This document shows positions 43,702 through 44,305 of a stretch of DNA of 44,305 bases, in pieces. Within the stretch, counting starts at the first letter, position 1; each line of letters starts with the position of its first letter. A program made the translations under genes and the position numbers. The DNA comes from Verrucomicrobiales bacterium (lineage in GTDB: Bacteria; Verrucomicrobiota; Verrucomicrobiia; Verrucomicrobiales; DEV007): assembly GCA_002726915.1 (NCBI GenBank), contig PBSY01000069.1, forward strand, positions 1-44,305, written 5' to 3'. The notes under the pieces are model-generated. The model was not told the origin of the DNA and made no database searches. It was given only the letters and a program-made list of their open reading frames with translations.

Positions 43702-44305
43702 TTATAGACCAAGATTGGATTTTAGGGTGGCGGGGTCGACAGCTCGACCAAGGGCTTCCTCACTTGAAATTTCGCCGGAGTTGAAAAGCTCGGCGAGAGC
43801 GTCATCCATCATGATCATGCCAACGTTCTTGCCGGTTTGCATGACGCCGGGAAGCATGAATGTTTTCCCATCACGAACCAGCGCAGACACTGCTGGAGTA
43901 TTAATCAGCAGCTCGAGAGCGAGTGAGCGGCCGGAACCATCTTTTTTCGGGACGAGCTGTTGGGAAATCACTCCACGAAGTGATTCGCCGACCATAATTC
44001 GAATTTGCTCTCGCTGGTCGTTGGGGAATACGTCGAGAATTCGGTCCAGTGTGCGGGCAGCACTACCAGTGTGCAGCGTTGCAAGAACTAGGTGCCCGGT
44101 TTCTGCTGCAGTGATGGCGAGGGAGATCGTTTCCAGGTCGCGCATCTCTCCCACCATAATAACATCCGGATCCTCACGCAGAGCGGCACGAAGGGCATGA
44201 GAGAAACTTTCGGTGTGGGTGTGGACCTCACGCTGGTTCACGTGACAACTTTCAGAGTCGATAACGTATTCGATCGGATCTTCAAGAGTGATGATGTGAT
44301 CGGTG
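43702..44305 (-). CDS. Second PilT-type ATPase, 5' end outside the window
   Basis: About 200 C-terminal residues are present; the gene continues past base 44305. The visible part begins in the Asp box ('IITLEDPIEYVIDS'), then 'QREVHTHTESFSHALRAALR', Walker B 'DVIMVGEMRDLETISLA', His box 'LATLHTGSAA' and 'SLRGVISQQLV'. The C-terminus 'AVSALVRDGKTFMLPGVMQ' corresponds to the AIRNLIRE region of PilT. It is closer to canonical PilT in the 'HTHT' loop than the downstream copy. The two are presumably paralogues of one retraction system. Confidence 0.92.
   Translation of the reverse strand, partial: TDHIITLEDPIEYVIDSESCHVNQREVHTHTESFSHALRAALREDPDVIMVGEMRDLETISLAITAAETGHLVLATLHTGSAARTLDRILDVFPNDQREQIRIMVGESLRGVISQQLVPKKDGSGRSLALELLINTPAVSALVRDGKTFMLPGVMQTGKNVGMIMMDDALAELFNSGEISSEEALGRAVDPATLKSNLGL

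Overview
The window looks like a chromosomal segment of a member of the Verrucomicrobiota (PVC group), probably free-living and aquatic. This is inferred from gene content only: two secreted formylglycine sulfatases, a secreted DUF1080 protein, a BatA / DUF4175-type / glutamine-amidotransferase-like membrane operon of the kind common in Verrucomicrobia and Planctomycetes, PilT-type ATPases and a heme-type TonB receptor. Few start codons have a clear Shine-Dalgarno sequence, so several starts were chosen by family alignment. I see no rRNA, tRNA, CRISPR array, insertion sequence or prophage.

Layout. 1-4.4 kb (minus): a small ABM-like protein, a sulfatase, glutamate racemase (murI) and an orphan ParA/MinD-like P-loop protein with its own promoter. 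4.4-7.6 kb (plus): the glycolytic run gap-pgk-tpiA, with a hairpin terminator between gap and pgk. 7.7-9.2 kb (plus): a second sulfatase with an unusual CxASR sulfatase motif, ending in a 3-base convergent overlap with the next gene. 9.2-20.3 kb (minus): a tightly packed probable operon, fxsA - (40-codon ORF) - BatA-like vWA protein - DUF4175-like coiled-coil giant - vWA/glutamine-amidotransferase-like membrane protein - caspase/C13-fold protein with the catalytic Cys apparently replaced by Ser - membrane protein of unknown family. The MoxR ATPase and DUF58 genes that usually head such clusters are not here.

20.4-25.6 kb: a divergent SDR dehydrogenase, then a likely heme acquisition locus: heme-type TonB receptor (minus) opposite a DUF6607 protein and an AraC regulator (plus). 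The receptor start lies in a nested set of inverted repeats. 25.7-27.7 kb (plus): apt, a stand-alone homologue of the ovothiol-forming 4-mercaptohistidine N-methyltransferase domain of OvoA, and a secreted DUF1080 protein. 28-32 kb (plus): smpB, aroC, a CvpA-like membrane protein and gatB.

32-37 kb: thioesterase, lipoprotein and cupin genes (minus), then a membrane-anchored protein of unknown family coupled to an MFS transporter, and ssb with a QQS-coding 9-base tandem repeat (plus). 37-44 kb: secreted endonuclease/exonuclease/phosphatase, two multi-pass membrane proteins and serA (minus), a bile acid:sodium symporter family gene (plus) whose last codons contain the terminator of the opposing pilT gene, and a second pilT paralogue cut by the window end.

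The regions most worth following up are the 9.2-20.3 kb operon with its Cys-less caspase-fold protein, the stand-alone ovothiol methyltransferase, and the regulatory structure at the TonB receptor start.
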